Assembly: GCF_905220565.1 (NCBI RefSeq)
Contig: NC_059402.1
Location: 13,517,501-13,581,500 of the forward strand
Reading direction: 5' to 3'
Source: Melitaea cinxia
Lineage: Eukaryota; Arthropoda; Insecta; Lepidoptera; Nymphalidae
DNA length: 64,000 bases
Positions within the stretch are counted from its first letter, which is position 1. Each line of letters starts with the position of its first letter. Shown here in pieces: positions 10,529 through 22,855 of the stretch. The notes beneath the pieces are model-generated. The model was not told where the DNA came from, did not search any database, and worked only from the letters and a program-made list of their open reading frames with translations. The position numbers and the translations under genes are program-made.

Positions 10529-13064
10529 ATGAATCCCATGTCAATGGACAGAGAAGAACTCTCATCTCTTTCATCGTTTTCTACAAATCACCCTCTAGAA
10601 CAGTTTGTTTTACTTGCTAAAGGTGCTAAAGGACAAGCGTGCGCAGAACTTATAAAACAAGTTCTAGAAGCACCAGGCGTTCATGTATTCGGCGAGTTAC
10701 TTGAAATGCCTAACATTAAAGAGGTTGGTTAATTTTTACCATTATTAGTAATTATTACTCAAATCATAGCCGGTAGATACAATAAATTATACAGTAAATT
10801 GACTAAATTTTACATAATTTAATTTTAAGTATCTAAATAAGTATACCTAAATAAATATATAAGAAAAATACATATTAAATAATTACCAAAAAATAAATTA
10901 TTATTAATCATATGAACACAACACAAATCCAATATAAAGTACAAAACTAGATTTTAATAATATTGAATTTTATATAATTACAGTTAGAGACCGGACCCTA
11001 CGCTACACATTTTAAAACGCTCAATTTATTTGCATATGGCACCTATAAAGAATATTTAGAAAATAAATCTGAATACTTAGATCTCACACCTGCACAGTGT
11101 AAGAAATTACAACACTTGACAATAGCTACTCTAGCGACACAGGAGAAGTGCATACCTTACAGTGTTCTATTAAAAGAATTGGATATTAAAAATGTTAGAG
11201 ATTTAGAAGATTTGATCATTGAAGCCATTTATGCAGGTGATATACCTTTTTTAATCCATAATTAACATATTTAAGAATTAAAACCAATAACTAGATGCTC
11301 AGCAGGAATTTCCTGCTCAAAATATGGAGTAGCCCGACTGGGGTAGTACCTCGATCTTACAGAAGATCACAGCAAAATAATACTGTTTTCAAGCAATATT
11401 GTTTTCCTGTTGGTGAGTAAGGTGACCAGAGCTCCTGGGGGGATTGGGGATTGGGTTGGCAACGCGCTTGCGATGCTTCTGGTGTTGGAGGTGTCTATAA
11501 GCTACGGTAATCGCTTACCATCAGGTGAGCCGTAAGCTTGTTTGCCGACCTAGTGACATAAAAAAAAAAAAATACCATGCTTTTCCAATACGGATTGGTG
11601 GATATCAGATATAAATGAGAAAAATTGTATAATTGGATTCTATAAAAATTAAAATTGTACTTTATTCAGGTAGTTTTTAAAAGAATTACAAGCTATGATT
11701 TCTGTTGAATCAAATTCAATACATTTTTCAGATATAATTCATGGTAAACTCGACCAGGAATGTAAGCGTGTAGAAGTCGATGTAGCACTCGGTCGCGATG
11801 CTAGATTAGAAGATGCATCAACCATCGCAGACGTCCTAGCTGATTGGTGCAATGCCTGCGAAGCAGTACTTAACTCAGTCGACAGACACATACAGAGAGC
11901 CAACCATCACAAACAACGTGCGATTAGACATCATCAGAGCATAGAACAGGAGGTTAGAATACCAATACATATGGTTATACTATATGTTACTTACCACTAT
12001 TGTTTTAAAGAGGGAATATTTGTATATTATTCTATTTATTTAAACATGTTAATCTTGTGAATTGCTGGTCTAATAGATAACATTTCTTCTGTTAGAGAGC
12101 TAGTTTAATAATATTTATATATTAGGCTGTAATACAGCATACTCTGGTCTATATGATTGTATTAGCATCATTGGAGCAATTCAAAATAAGGGGTTGTCTA
12201 TTAGTCGTGTAACTTTTAGCAACTTTTTAACCCCTACCCTCCCCTTGATGATGTCTGGTGAGGTTTCAGACTATCCTTTATTTTTTGGTGTAAATTCACT
12301 ACTAATTTAAAATTTCTGATAGATATTATATTAAAGATATAATTTGATTAAATTTTGAAAAATAAAGCATCACAATACAAATTACTGGACAGGTATCAAG
12401 GTTGCAGGATGTTTATTGGTTGCTTTTTTTGGTTTTGAAATTGCATGGTCAACAAAAAATACATGCACATAATATCTCAATGTGGCCCCCTTCCTTGTGA
12501 GATTTTGTGATGCTATTCTGAATCCCCCCCTTCGACCCTCACATGATTAATGGACAACTCCCAATCACTCTAGTATGAATCTAACAACTCTATATCATAA
12601 GTAACAGAGCCCTATACAGAATTTAATATTCATTTTTATAAACATCAACTGTAACGTCTCTCTCATAAAAATATATATATGTACCTACATTGATATTATT
12701 TTATGGGATTTCATGCTGGTATGTCTTTATGGTATTCATTAAACTTTTGAATTCTTGTTAGATATAGGAATTTGATAACAGAGCCAATTTATTTACAGAA
12801 AGTCTTGTTTTGACCTAATTTGTAAAATATATTGATTTTTTTTATATTATGGATTGTTTTATTTGTGGTGACATATATTTCAATGTTACTATATTATTTC
12901 CTTGATTTCAGATTATTTATATAAAGAAAACATTAAAAACTCAGGCTGAGAATGAAGAATCTGCCTCAGCCGGTGGAAGCGAAACTCATTCTGTGCCAAA
13001 AAAGAACTCCACCAAGGGCAAAATTCCACGCAATGCCGCCAAATTTTGGCAGAAGAACACATAA
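10529..13064 (+). CDS. CSN7: COP9 signalosome complex subunit 7
   Basis: Four exons, 10529-10723, 10984-11236, 11732-11952 and 12912-13064, join in phase to 273 codons plus stop. This matches the ~275-aa length of animal CSN7. The protein opens MNPMSMDREELSSLSSF and contains the helical PCI region (roughly residues 10-165: ...HPLEQFVLLAKGAKGQ..., YATHFKTLNLFAYGTYKEYL, LQHLTIATLA, YSVLLKELDI). The family stretch DIIHGKLDQ and the WCNACEAVL segment follow, and a basic, low-complexity tail ends FWQKNT. CSN7 is a PCI-domain subunit of the COP9 signalosome, which removes NEDD8 from cullins and so controls cullin-RING ubiquitin ligases. Exon 3 is reached by choosing the AG at 11730-11731, which restores the conserved AIYADIIHG junction. 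No frameshifts or stops are seen. Intron 2 holds a family A repeat and intron 3 a MITE-like element. Confidence 0.93.
11293..11572 (+). repeat. dispersed repeat family A in CSN7 intron 2
   Basis: Starts with the small palindrome AGCAGGAATTTCCTGCT and runs through ACTGGGGTAGTACCTCGA, GGTGACCAGAGCTCC and ACCATCAGGTGAGCC to TAGTGACAT(A)n. The poly(A) end indicates retrotransposition; it is either a SINE or a truncated LINE 3' end. Copies at 52792-53079 and 59421-59708 are very similar. Confidence 0.8.
12190..12562. mobile_element. MITE-like element in CSN7 intron 3
   Basis: The ends form an imperfect inverted repeat: GGGGTTGTCTATTAGTCGTG on the left, and GGGAGTTGTCCATTAATCAT reading inward from the right. 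CCCCTACCCTCCCC and CCCCCCCTTCGACCC blocks lie near each end. No transposase and no clear target duplication are seen. Confidence 0.45.
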
Positions 13065-13110
13065 CTCTTTTAAATATGATTAAATTTATAAGTATATGTT
13101 TTGGTGATAT

Positions 13111-13116
13111 AATAAA
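13111..13116 (+). promoter_or_regulatory. polyadenylation signal of CSN7
   Basis: A canonical AATAAA 46 bases after the CSN7 stop codon, followed by T-rich and GT-containing sequence. It is the first such signal downstream of the stop. Confidence 0.7.
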
Positions 13117-16100
13117 ATGTTTAGGTCCTCCTTATTTGGCTACTAAATAAAAATCATCTTAAAATTAATATGGACGAAAATTTAAAATTCTACTTTTTTT
13201 TCTAATACATAAAAATGCTACCTATTTATTTTTTTTTGTACAGTGCATGATTAGTGAAAAAAGTTAAATATATAAACTTAAGAAATATATTTTATTTTCC
13301 TTACATACACGCATTTGATTACATTTAAAAAATTTAAAATATATCTGATAAACGAACCAGGTCAAAACAAATGAAACATTTTTAAAAAGATAGTTTTCAA
13401 TTAACTGAATGACCTACAGTACATTAAATTAACACATGTAATATCTAAAATCTTGATTCTTGACTCATTGTGTAATGTGCAATAGCCCTTAGAGTGACTT
13501 TTTATTTAAATTTTATATCCATAGGCTATGAAATATCCATGCTTTTTATTATACACATATAACAGTGTTGATTAAAACAAAGTGCAATTATAATGTAGGT
13601 ATTACGCTTTACATAATTAAGGTGTTAAAACAGTCTAGATTATGCATTGGCTTTTTAAATTCTTTGTTATGTATGATTAGACAAACTTGAGTCAATCTGG
13701 CGCCCACACAAATTTTGCGAAGTTTATGTTGGATCATTTATTTATTTCTATAAAGATGTTCAGTATCTTAGGGCCTGGTACACCGGTTGTGGATAATACC
13801 ATTTGACAAATGACGGTATCCAGGTGATAAAAGTTTAAGATGAATTATTATTTGTAAACATCGATTTTTACTATATTTATGACATGTTTCTATTCTCAAA
13901 TTACAAATTTAAAATAGGTCCTAGTGGCCTATTCTACCTCCTACTGTTTAAGTGTATCGTCATCCGACAAATATCGTTATCCACAATTAGTTGCTCCAAT
14001 ATTGTTTCTTCTCAAGTAACCTAGTTCTCCAAAATTAATAATCTACAGCTTTAAGATTAATATATGCGAAGATAAATATCTCATAAATATGGTAGAATCC
14101 GATGGTAAAAAAGAATAATCTTCTTCTTCTTTTAAATTCTAGCTTCCTCTAGGATTTGCCAATATCCGAGTAAGAAGAATACCTAATGTATCGACAACTT
14201 TTTACTGTCGGATATTGTCTTTGTCATCCGTCAAATAGGTTATCCACAACGGTGAAAGCGGCCCTTAGGGTTATAATATAACTCTACTACATTTTCCTTT
14301 ATGTCTGCAATAAATTTGAATGAAGTCTAACTAAATAATCAAAAATTCCCTTAAATAAAGAAAAACAACATAATTAAGATAAATAGCGATTTAACCCACC
14401 GTATTATCAATATAAACGTGCTATTATAATTTTCTTTATTATAATATTATAAAAAATAAAGCATTAAAATCACGTTAATTTTATTATTTTTCAGTAAATA
14501 AAATAAGAAACAAGAATCTTAAAAAAAAAGAGTTACCACCAACAAAATTTCGTGATAACGAATGTAGTAACACACCCCATAAAATGTCAAATGCGCGAGC
14601 GAGATGAAATAGTTGACGTTTCAAGCTAGAGACTGAGATAAAAAATTGTGACGATATATTTCTCGTCCGAGTGCGTTTCGCTTTCAACACCCGAGCGATT
14701 GTTTTTGACGCAGCAGCGCAAATAAAGTGCGCAGGCAGTGCAACGATTATTACGTTCGTAGGCCACTGAAAAGTGGTGTAAATAATACATAAAACTCTTA
14801 TCATTGTAAACAAAGACTTTATAGTACTTATAACCCCCTTTATGTCCAAAAACTAAGGTGTCGTGAAAGTTGTAAAGCTTCATAACAAAAATAAACAGAC
14901 GAGTGAAAAACTACGACACAAGTGACAATTGACTCCTAATATAATAATAAAATGAATTCGTGATTTGTCTTCTATATACAAGACTTTGTTTTATAAAGAC
15001 TATAGTTTTACAGAATCAAATACCTCCAGAGACTCCGTGTGTTGGATGAACAGAAAGGCAAGTATGCCCTTTGTTAGGTCGACATCAAATCATTCATAGG
15101 AGTCATTATCATTTTATATTTAATTTAATTAAGTCGCTCAACCTATCCTGTACACAAAAAAAAAAACTGAAACTACGTAAAGTGGATTACGAAATATATG
15201 CATTACGCAAAATTACAAACTTTGATAAAGTTCCACTACTATAAAAACAAGAGACAATTTTAGCGATTTATAACTTTGTTGAATCGATAGTTGAACATTG
15301 GAGGAGGCTTATTATAATAATGTTATGTAGGTTGGCCTTTAATACGTTCTTTGTTGTTGGATGGGTCAGCTGTTTTATGCAAAGCGAAACGTAGTGGGAA
15401 GTATCTGGTCTAACCAGTCTCACGTAGCGGTGTGCTCTATGTATCTATCTTTATTATAGATGTATTCGTCTTACTATTCTTAAGTAAGTGTGTATAGCGA
15501 ATTGCAACGATTCCTTTAACATGTCTCGAAGAAGAAATAGGCGCCTGCCTGACCCTTTAATTGTAAATACACATGATTGGTCTCCGTGTGAACATAAAGA
15601 CCTTTACTAATTGAAGCTCTTATGTCGCCGACTTAGATCGCGCGTAATTTCGTAACGTAGGTCAGTTATTCATTCAAATACAAACCTTTTGTGAATATGT
15701 AATTTTTAACAAACATCTAAAAGAATCCGCTTATATATTGATTACGGAATGTTACTGATTAATTTTAATTCACTTTTCTTCATTTCAATTCTTATTAAAA
15801 CAATGTATTACCTAATAAATATGAGACAACATGTGAAAGCATTATTAATATAAACTTATCACTAAAAATAAATTATCTTTACTAAGGCTAAACAAAGTAC
15901 GAGCATTGTAATCTCGTCATATGTGAAGCGTCTTAGCAATGCGCTCTGCACTTCAATGGCTTTCATACCCATAATGCGACACTGAATTATGACGTCATAA
16001 TTAACCAATAAGCAAACCTATTATCTCATACACATTTCCTGTACTTACTTTAATGTAGATCGGCATTTCATTTATTTCGACATAGTTTAGATTGACTTCT

Positions 16101-16160
16101 TTTATTATCTGCAATTATTCCTTTTATAATTTAAGTAACGAATTTATTTACACGTATAAC
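13117..16160. other. no gene recognised; small GC-richer block at 14560-14780
   Basis: AT-rich sequence with stops in all frames. The frames at 14484-14849 and 14626-14883 (minus) show no recognisable domain. The block at 14560-14780 is richer in CG dinucleotides (GCGCGAGCGAGATG, CGAGTGCGTTTCG) and could be a promoter or untranslated exon, but no splice partner is evident. Confidence 0.35.
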
Positions 16161-16162
16161 AA

Positions 16163-16480
16163 CCGTTCTGGTGTAGTGGTGCGCGTAGTCGTCTAAAACA
16201 CCGACGGTTTGCGGGTTCGATCCCGCTCGGGATGGATATTTGTCTTTGTACAAATATTTATTTCCGGTTTGGATGTCAGTTCTTTTTGGTCTCCCCACTG
16301 TGCCTCGAAGAGCACGTTATGCTTTCAGTTCCGATTGTTATTATAAATACCCGAGAGCGATCGTTACTCGTGGTAGGGAACGTACCCGCCAGCCCGCAGT
16401 GGAGCAGCGTGGTGGATTAAACTCCAATCCTTCTCCTATATGGAGATGGATGCTTAAACAGAAGTAGGATGTTACAGGTT
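16163..16480 (+). repeat. tRNA-derived SINE (family S2), full-length
   Basis: The tRNA-like head has an A-box-like TGGTGTAGTGGTGCGCG and a B box GGTTCGATCCC. The body includes GAGAGCGATCGTTACTCGTG, CCCGCAGTGGAGCAGCG and TGTTACAGGTTGAA. Other copies: 52375-52650 (minus, with head). Body or tail fragments without the head: 17830-18010 (plus), 20040-20120 (minus), 28374-28560 (minus) and 55748-55918 (plus). Confidence 0.75.
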
Positions 16481-16758
16481 GAATCGTATAAAAACATAAG
16501 ATTTATTTTTATTTACTGCGTTTAATAATATTAATTGATTATCACCAAAATCAGATTCAAAAACAGCTTTATTCAAATAGGCTTCAAAAGCACCTTCGAA
16601 TCGTCATTTTACAAATTAAAATTTTAATTATTGTTTGTTTGAATCTAACTCGTAAACCGTCAGTATTTAGACGCTTAGATGCACCACTACTACCAGAGTG
16701 GCAAAGTTACACTATACATTTTTTTTTTTTTTTTTTGAATATCATATCAAAAATTGAC

Positions 16759-16830
16759 CGCTCCAGCGGGGTTCGAACCCGCGTCTCCGACGTACCGTGT
16801 CGGCGCTCTAGCCAATTAAGCTATGGAACG
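16759..16830 (-). repeat. tRNA-like sequence, probably a SINE head or tRNA pseudogene
   Basis: This 72-nt minus-strand stretch folds as a tRNA: acceptor CGTTCCA pairs with TGGAGCG (one G-T), a D-arm region with TAGCTTAATTGG (A box), CCGAC/GTCGG anticodon stem, and T arm GCGGG-TTCGAAC-CCCGC (B box). The 7-nt anticodon loop is ACGGTAC and lacks the universal T33, and the 3' flank (TTTTTGATATGATA, then poly(A)) is shared with the copy at 41625-41696. Both points argue for a retroposed element over a functional tRNA gene. Confidence 0.65.
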
Positions 16831-16905
16831 ATACACCCGCTCGAGCGAAATTTTCGATATGATAATTTAAATTACGGTTTAAGCGAACCGTGGCGCCGTC
16901 TATAG

Positions 16906-18276
16906 TGAGCTCTTTACAGAAACCCGTAACTATTCAAAGTTTCATATTACAATGAAAATCTTTGACAGGAGACGACACCGTGCTATTTTTAATATCTAAG
17001 ATTACACTATGTTATATATATTGAAACTGTATGTTATATGTATAGCTTTTGAAGAAACGGTTATCCTAATTTCACAACTATATAAAAATATCGGCACCCA
17101 TACACCAATAAGGACATAAAAATTCAGAAAATCGTAAAAAATTCAAGAAAAAAATCGTTCAATATTTCACTCGGCTCGATAATTTTCGGGTTGATCCTGA
17201 AATTGCACACGAAATTTGTATGTTGCCAACTTGTCAGATCTAGTTATCGGAGTCAACAACGGAATTACTGCTTATGATTCTTACCATTACCTCCCTTACC
17301 GTTACTTGAACTGTAACAAAAAACAGGACTGGGGCCAAGGTTTGTTATTTTCAAATATAAGAGGATCTGGAAATGAAAATAAATAATAGCTTTATGTAAT
17401 AATTTCAATACGATACTTAAACAACAGACCCCGTTTAGTTTTTAATTTAAGTGTACCTTCATAAAACTGATCGCTACAATATTTTAAAGGACAAGATAAT
17501 TACGCAACGAATGCAACGGTATGGTATCTTGCAAACAATACAATTTGTATTGCGGTTACTCGGCGCACAACACCGTCTATAAATTAAATTGTCCACAATC
17601 GTGGCTGAACGTGCGGTTTCCTTTGGGCGCTCGACACCGAGCACGTACCACTTCTCAGATTACACTGTACCGCGCATGACGGTTGAAATCCGTGCGATTT
17701 TTTCCCGTACAATCTGTAAAAAAATGTCACAACAAAAAACAGTGCAAAGAGCGCTAGGAGCTCATTAGATGATGTTGGTATAATTATTTGTAAATAATTC
17801 GAGTACAGTATATGTTTTTCATAGCGGTGGCGGGTTACAATTGTTTTCTTCTGTTTTGGGTTTTAATGCGTGCCCCGGAGACAACGTAAAGCCGTCGATC
17901 CCGGCTGTTATCATACACATCTGATAGCGATCGTTACTCATAATAAGGAAATTATCCCTCAAGCCGCAGTGGAGCAGTCTGAAATTATATTTGACCAGCT
18001 GTAGTATATTTACTGGATGGTTCATGCACATTCACATAAGTGATTTCCCGTTGCGAAATAAAAATCGTACTGCAGACTCGTCTCATCGCAATGCGTTCTA
18101 ACTGTTCTACCATTTGTATTGTTCTAATCTTTATATTTAGAAAGTGGAGTGCAACGAACTTTACTTTGTGACTGACACCTGAGACGTCGAGTACACTCTG
18201 TAGGATTTATATTAATTACTATAGACTAACTGGTTCAGAAAGGGTACTCTCCAGACTTTGTACAATATTTAACGAC
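16906..18276. other. no gene recognised; GC-richer block 17580-17720
   Basis: AT-rich sequence apart from a SINE tail (17830-18010) and a CG-containing block at 17580-17720 (ACGTGCGGTTTCC, GCGCGCATGACGG-like). On the minus strand that block is preceded by a plausible acceptor (TTTTTTTACAG), but its open frames are short. It could be an untranslated exon or an enhancer, or neither. Confidence 0.3.
17830..18010 (+). repeat. SINE family S2 tail fragment
   Basis: Contains TGATAGCGATCGTTACTCAT and CCGCAGTGGAGCAG in the same order as the full copy at 16163-16480, without the tRNA head. Confidence 0.6.
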
Positions 18277-18280
18277 ATAA

Positions 18281-18435
18281 CGATGGCTCCTAAGTATACT
18301 CTGAGTCAACTCTACTTCTAATAACTTTTTTTTTGTTACATAGGTAGATAGGAAATGAAGTTAATGTTATTAATATCTTAAAAAAATGAAATATTCAAAA
18401 GTTGTTAGTTGACTCAGTATACTTAGGAGCCATCG
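18281..18435. mobile_element. 155-bp MITE with long TIRs and ATAA target duplication
   Basis: The left end CGATGGCTCCTAAGTATACT (18281-18300) is matched perfectly by the reverse complement of the right end (18416-18435). After a 2-base indel the match continues for 9 bases (GAGTCAACT). The element is bracketed by ATAA at 18277-18280 and 18436-18439. The interior is AT-rich with no coding capacity. I cannot assign a superfamily. Confidence 0.75.
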
Positions 18436-18439
18436 ATAA

Positions 18440-21042
18440 GGTCAATACCTAGTAATAAGTCTATTCAAAGGTAAATTTAATCTTGGAAGTCTTTTTGCGA
18501 TACTAAGAAAATAATATTAATTGTGTACCTACATATATTTATAACAAACCTTATCAAAAGGTCAGTCACTCGAAATGTGTTACTACGATTTCATTAATTA
18601 GGATATTCTGTACGCCGGTTCAACAACCCCGATATTTTCAATCTAAAATTAAACAATAATGAATCACTATGGAGGCATAATTAATTTTCAATCAAAAAAA
18701 TAAGGAATAAAATGTGTCTCCATTAATTATATGCCCGCACAAGGCGACCCTCATGGTTCAGAGTCTTTGTAGTTTCGTTCCGGCCTTTTATTTTTAAGTA
18801 ATTTTGTAACATAATAAAACAAATGAGTTTTTTATCATCATGGATCTAACAAAAAAAAAAAAAAAAAAAACGTAATTCTTCTGGATAATATCGGGATATA
18901 AGCTTTAAAAAATATATTAACCAATTTGAGCATTCACTCCTTTGTTGTCTGTGATAACTATGAAAAGACTAAAACATGAAACACTACCAGCTAAATGCGT
19001 ATATTGATATTTCTTTTTATAAAAGTATTTTTAGATGTTTTTATGTAAGGGTGAACAAAATACAATATGTTTGTTTGTGAATTTGCAATGGATTATTATA
19101 ATGGAGTTCATTGGATATATGCTCAATTTAGCGCTACGCTTTCAGATAAAATGGAAAACGTATCTTTTTTCATAATATAAAGAACGTTTGTCAGAATCAC
19201 TACAAGACATTATCCTCGTTAAATATTTATATTATATAGAGTTAAAATTTATCAGATATTGTTTTTTTTAAGCTTAGATTTATTTATTTTTCTTTTCAAA
19301 GAAATAATTGTATTTATGTTGTTCGCAGTAATATAAATATAAATACACAATATATTTTATTTGATTAAAGTAGAGAAAATGTACCATCTAACTTTGTCGG
19401 AAGTTTTCCGGAAACTTTGTAAGTCTTGGTATAAGATGTGTAGGTACGTTGAATATCAAAAATTTGTAACACAATAATTGTGTTTGCTCGTAAAAAAAAA
19501 AAAAAAACGACTTCAGTTATACCAACACAATAATACAATGTAGGTAGACGAAAAAATAGTCTTGTAAATGTGCATTACTAGACATAGCTCAAAAAGTAAT
19601 TATCAGATCTCAATAAAATTTAAATGAGATCATGTGAAAAACACCAGCTTTTGATTAAAAAATCAATCATCAAAATCGATCCACCCAGTAAAAAGTTATG
19701 AAGTTAACACACATGAAAAAAATGTCTAGACGTCGTCGGCCGTCTTCACGAAACGAGAAGTCTAATTCAATCTTAATCAGAATCCATATCCCCAAATGAA
19801 ATCTATTCCGACTTTACATTTTTTTTTTATTTGTGATGAATAGAGCGTAATTTAAATGAACAGTTTCACTAGATGGTATTTTTCCCGTTTGATGTTTGAG
19901 TCTATCATTTGACGCGATTCGATTGCTTTCAGTCATATTTTGTATGAATAATATTATTCAAAGGACTCTTAGCGAGAAATAACTACACATAAAAATAAAC
20001 TGTACCCACTTACTGGGTTTTTTGGGTACTCACGTTTCGCTGCTGGTAACAGTTTTCTTCTGGTGTGGAAGTGAACTTAATCCACTAAGCTGATCCACCG
20101 CGAGTTGGTTCCCTTTGAGGCTGATTCGTAATTTACTGGCATATCGAAAATGGTCACAAAGTCACTTATGATTTTTTTCTGTCTATCCATCAATGTATAT
20201 TACTTATGTAACAAGTTCTATTTCTATCGTAATTACTAACATTTAATATAAACATAAACAAAGCGACTTGTTTATTTTACGTTCGTCGAAAGTAGGACAT
20301 CTAATCTTTGAGCTTCCTCTTGCAACATCTCCTAGGTTCGTTACGAGGCGTTATTTTACTAGTAATAAAAGTCAAACATTACATGGAACTGTGTGGGTGT
20401 AAATGTGTCGGTTTGAGATCTCAGAGTTTCGTAACTTGATTAAAATTTGATGGACGTTCAGTGATAGTATTATTGAATGAAATGGATATTTTGCCAAATT
20501 TCTTTTGGATCAATCTGGGTTTTTAATATTTCAGCCCGTGGCAAGGGGCATGGCCTAATGCCACTGTTTAAGTGTTTCAACTGCTAAATCTGTTTTAAAT
20601 CTCAATAATAGGTGTCTACTACAATTACATATTCAAAACAGTAATATATTTAGTTATAACCGACTCTCTGAATATTCGCTATTTTAAAAATGGAATAATA
20701 AAAAACGAGTGTACTTTACACCACACGACTGAAGTAAAACTTCGTAAAAACGTAACTTTCTCTCACTCTCTTTCTATCTTCACTAACTTATATCTCCCTC
20801 TCAACTTCCGTTCGCCTCGCCCGTTCACACTTTTCGTAACGCTCTCGTCACGCACTCACCAGCTTAGATAGGAGTATCAGTATCGAGACATTTCTTTATA
20901 CTGAATTGCGTTTTTGTGTCTGAAATGTACATAGTTATATTTTATGGCTGTTTATTTGTTTTTTTTTCCATGCTTAAAAATTCTCGATTTGGCACTCACC
21001 TAAAGTTTAAAAATGGTGATACTTCTCTTTTTTATAATAGAA
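18440..21042. other. no gene recognised; repeat fragments only
   Basis: AT-rich. Contains a family C fragment at about 19478-19725 (minus; ATTGTGTTTGCTCG, then GGTAGACGAAAAAATAGTC) and an S2 SINE scrap at 20040-20120 (minus). A block at 20700-20880 (CGAGTGTACTTTAC, then TCTC-rich) is likely a dispersed repeat but has no second copy here. Confidence 0.4.
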
Positions 21043-21839
21043 CTAGCGACCCGCTCCGGCTTCGCACGGGTATAAAATATAATTATAACCTATGTCATTC
21101 ACTGAAAAAATGATTAAAATCAATCCAGTAGTTTTGATTTATTCATTACTGCCCGTGACCTGCACGTGTTAACTTAGAGTAAAAGCCGGCCGGAACCGCC
21201 GCAAACGCTACGTACCGCGATTTTTAAATCTGTAATATCTTCGAAAATATTCATTTAAATCATATGCTGTAAAGGGCCATATAGATCTATATTAAATCAA
21301 CAATGTATTTAAGGTATTTAATCAGATAAGGATTAATGCTGTATTGGTTAAAATCGCTTCGAAAATTAGCCATTATTCGTCGTAAAAAGTAAATGACAAA
21401 AAAATGTTATTGTGGGATATCCATAAGAGATAGGTATATACCATCGCGGAGTTTTCTGTAGACCTTTTCAATGTGTACAATACTTAGTACATTATTTTGA
21501 TAAATCTCGTACGATTCAGCCTGCGTTTGCAATTTAAGCGAAAAAAAAAATAATTATTTACGACATAACATTAGAAAACTCAAAAATAACAGTATTTCTC
21601 CAGTATTTAATGGATAAGCGAAAAAAAAATAATTATTTACGACATAACATTAGAAAACTCAAAAATAACAGTATTTCTCCAGTATTTAATGGATGTTATT
21701 ATACATATAAACCTTCCTCTTGAATCAATCTATCTATTAAAAAGAACCGCATCAAAATCCGTTACGTAGTTTTAAAGATTTAAGCGTACATACATGTGCA
21801 GGGACAGAGAAAGCGACTTTGTTTTATACTATGTAGTGA
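21043..21839 (-). mobile_element. non-autonomous Helitron-like element (797 bp)
   Basis: Read on the minus strand, it begins A|TCACTACATAGTATAAAAC and ends GGGTCG-CTAG|T with a GC-rich CCCG...CGGG hairpin just before the end. This matches the Helitron pattern (5' TC, 3' hairpin then CTRR, insertion between A and T, no target duplication). It contains a tandem duplication at 21536-21694. No coding capacity. Confidence 0.65.
21536..21694. repeat. tandem duplication, 80-bp unit, two copies
   Basis: Copy 1 is 21536-21615 and copy 2 is 21616-21694. They are identical apart from the length of the A-run after AAGCG and the last base or two. This is a recent local duplication inside the Helitron-like element. 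Confidence 0.9.
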
Positions 21840-21865
21840 TATGAAGTACTCATTTAAGCATACAG

Positions 21866-22855
21866 CAGCGTTGCAAAAGCTACCGATTTATCGGTAGATC
21901 TACCGATTTTGACCCTTGTCTACCGATATACCGATTTAGCAGTGCTATCTACCGAATTTTTGAATTTTCAACTAATGTAAAATATTTTTCTAAAAAAAAA
22001 GGTAAAATAATATTCTTAATACGGTAACAATAAAAGAAAACGGTAACACAAAATCAATGCACAGGGACTTCTCGAAATTCTTCCCACCACGTCGAATATG
22101 ACCGTTCAAATCCGCGGTGTGTTAAAACAAATTGTACTAACACGTCATATAATAGAGTTTATTATTGTCTGGTGAGTATACAAGGGAAAATCCCCGAAGA
22201 TAACTTTCTTCGGGTTTGTTTCTTGAATTAGGTATAGGACTAGTAATTGATTATTTTTGGATTATATCGATGGATTAGGATTAGGGTTCGGATTCGTTAT
22301 TGACATGGGAAGATTCGATTCGCATTTAACAAATTAAATGTAGTTGCGAAATTTTGTGAAGTGTTAAGCGAATTCATCGCTAATTCATACTTCTTTCGCG
22401 GCAGAGCTGCGGCTTTCGCTGTAGAGTGAGTGTGTGAGTGAGAGAAGTGATATGTTTAGTAAATAAGGCTGTTGGTTTTATAAACAAAATAGATAAATAA
22501 AATAATCTATAATATAAATAAATAAATATAATTAATCTTTCTTAGTAATAAAACGTATTGCTTTTGAGTACTTTCTTTTTCTGTAATGTAAAATAATTAT
22601 AATTATAAATGGAACAAAAATTTGCACGCCGTTTAAGCTAGATTATATGAGACATTGTAACTAATAACACCTTATGTATTAACTATATTCATGCAAATAA
22701 AGAAGTTGATTTAATTTAACGGAACAAATTTAAATAAATGAACGCATTATTGACTTAAAATACTTTTGTTTTACTCCGAGTAAAAATCTACCGATTTCTA
22801 CCGATTTTTCGGAGCCAAATATACCGATTTTTTATTTTACACTTTTGCAACACTG
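21866..22855. mobile_element. 990-bp non-autonomous hAT-type transposon
   Basis: The ends are CAGCGTTGCAAAAG (left) and, reverse-complemented, CAGTGTTGCAAAAG (right). They are bracketed by identical 8-bp duplications GCATACAG at 21858-21865 and 22856-22863. CAGNGTTGC-type ends plus 8-bp duplications are diagnostic of the hAT superfamily. The motif TACCGATT is clustered inside both ends (21881-21960 and 22790-22830), as expected of subterminal transposase-binding repeats. The interior has no open frame of note; a CCCGAAGA...TCTTCGGG hairpin lies near 22193-22214. Confidence 0.88.

Noticed and set aside
11695..11731. Earlier start of CSN7 exon 3 (frame from 11695, or the AG at 11668-11669)
   Set aside because: Using it would add residues and break the conserved AIYADIIHG junction; the AG at 11730-11731 gives correct phase.
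14484..14849. 121-codon minus-strand frame
   Set aside because: No domain, no plausible splice context and biased composition; treated as chance.
16759..16830. Functional tRNA gene
   Set aside because: The anticodon loop lacks T33, a second damaged copy shares the 3' flank, and the element ends in poly(A), so a SINE or pseudogene is more likely.
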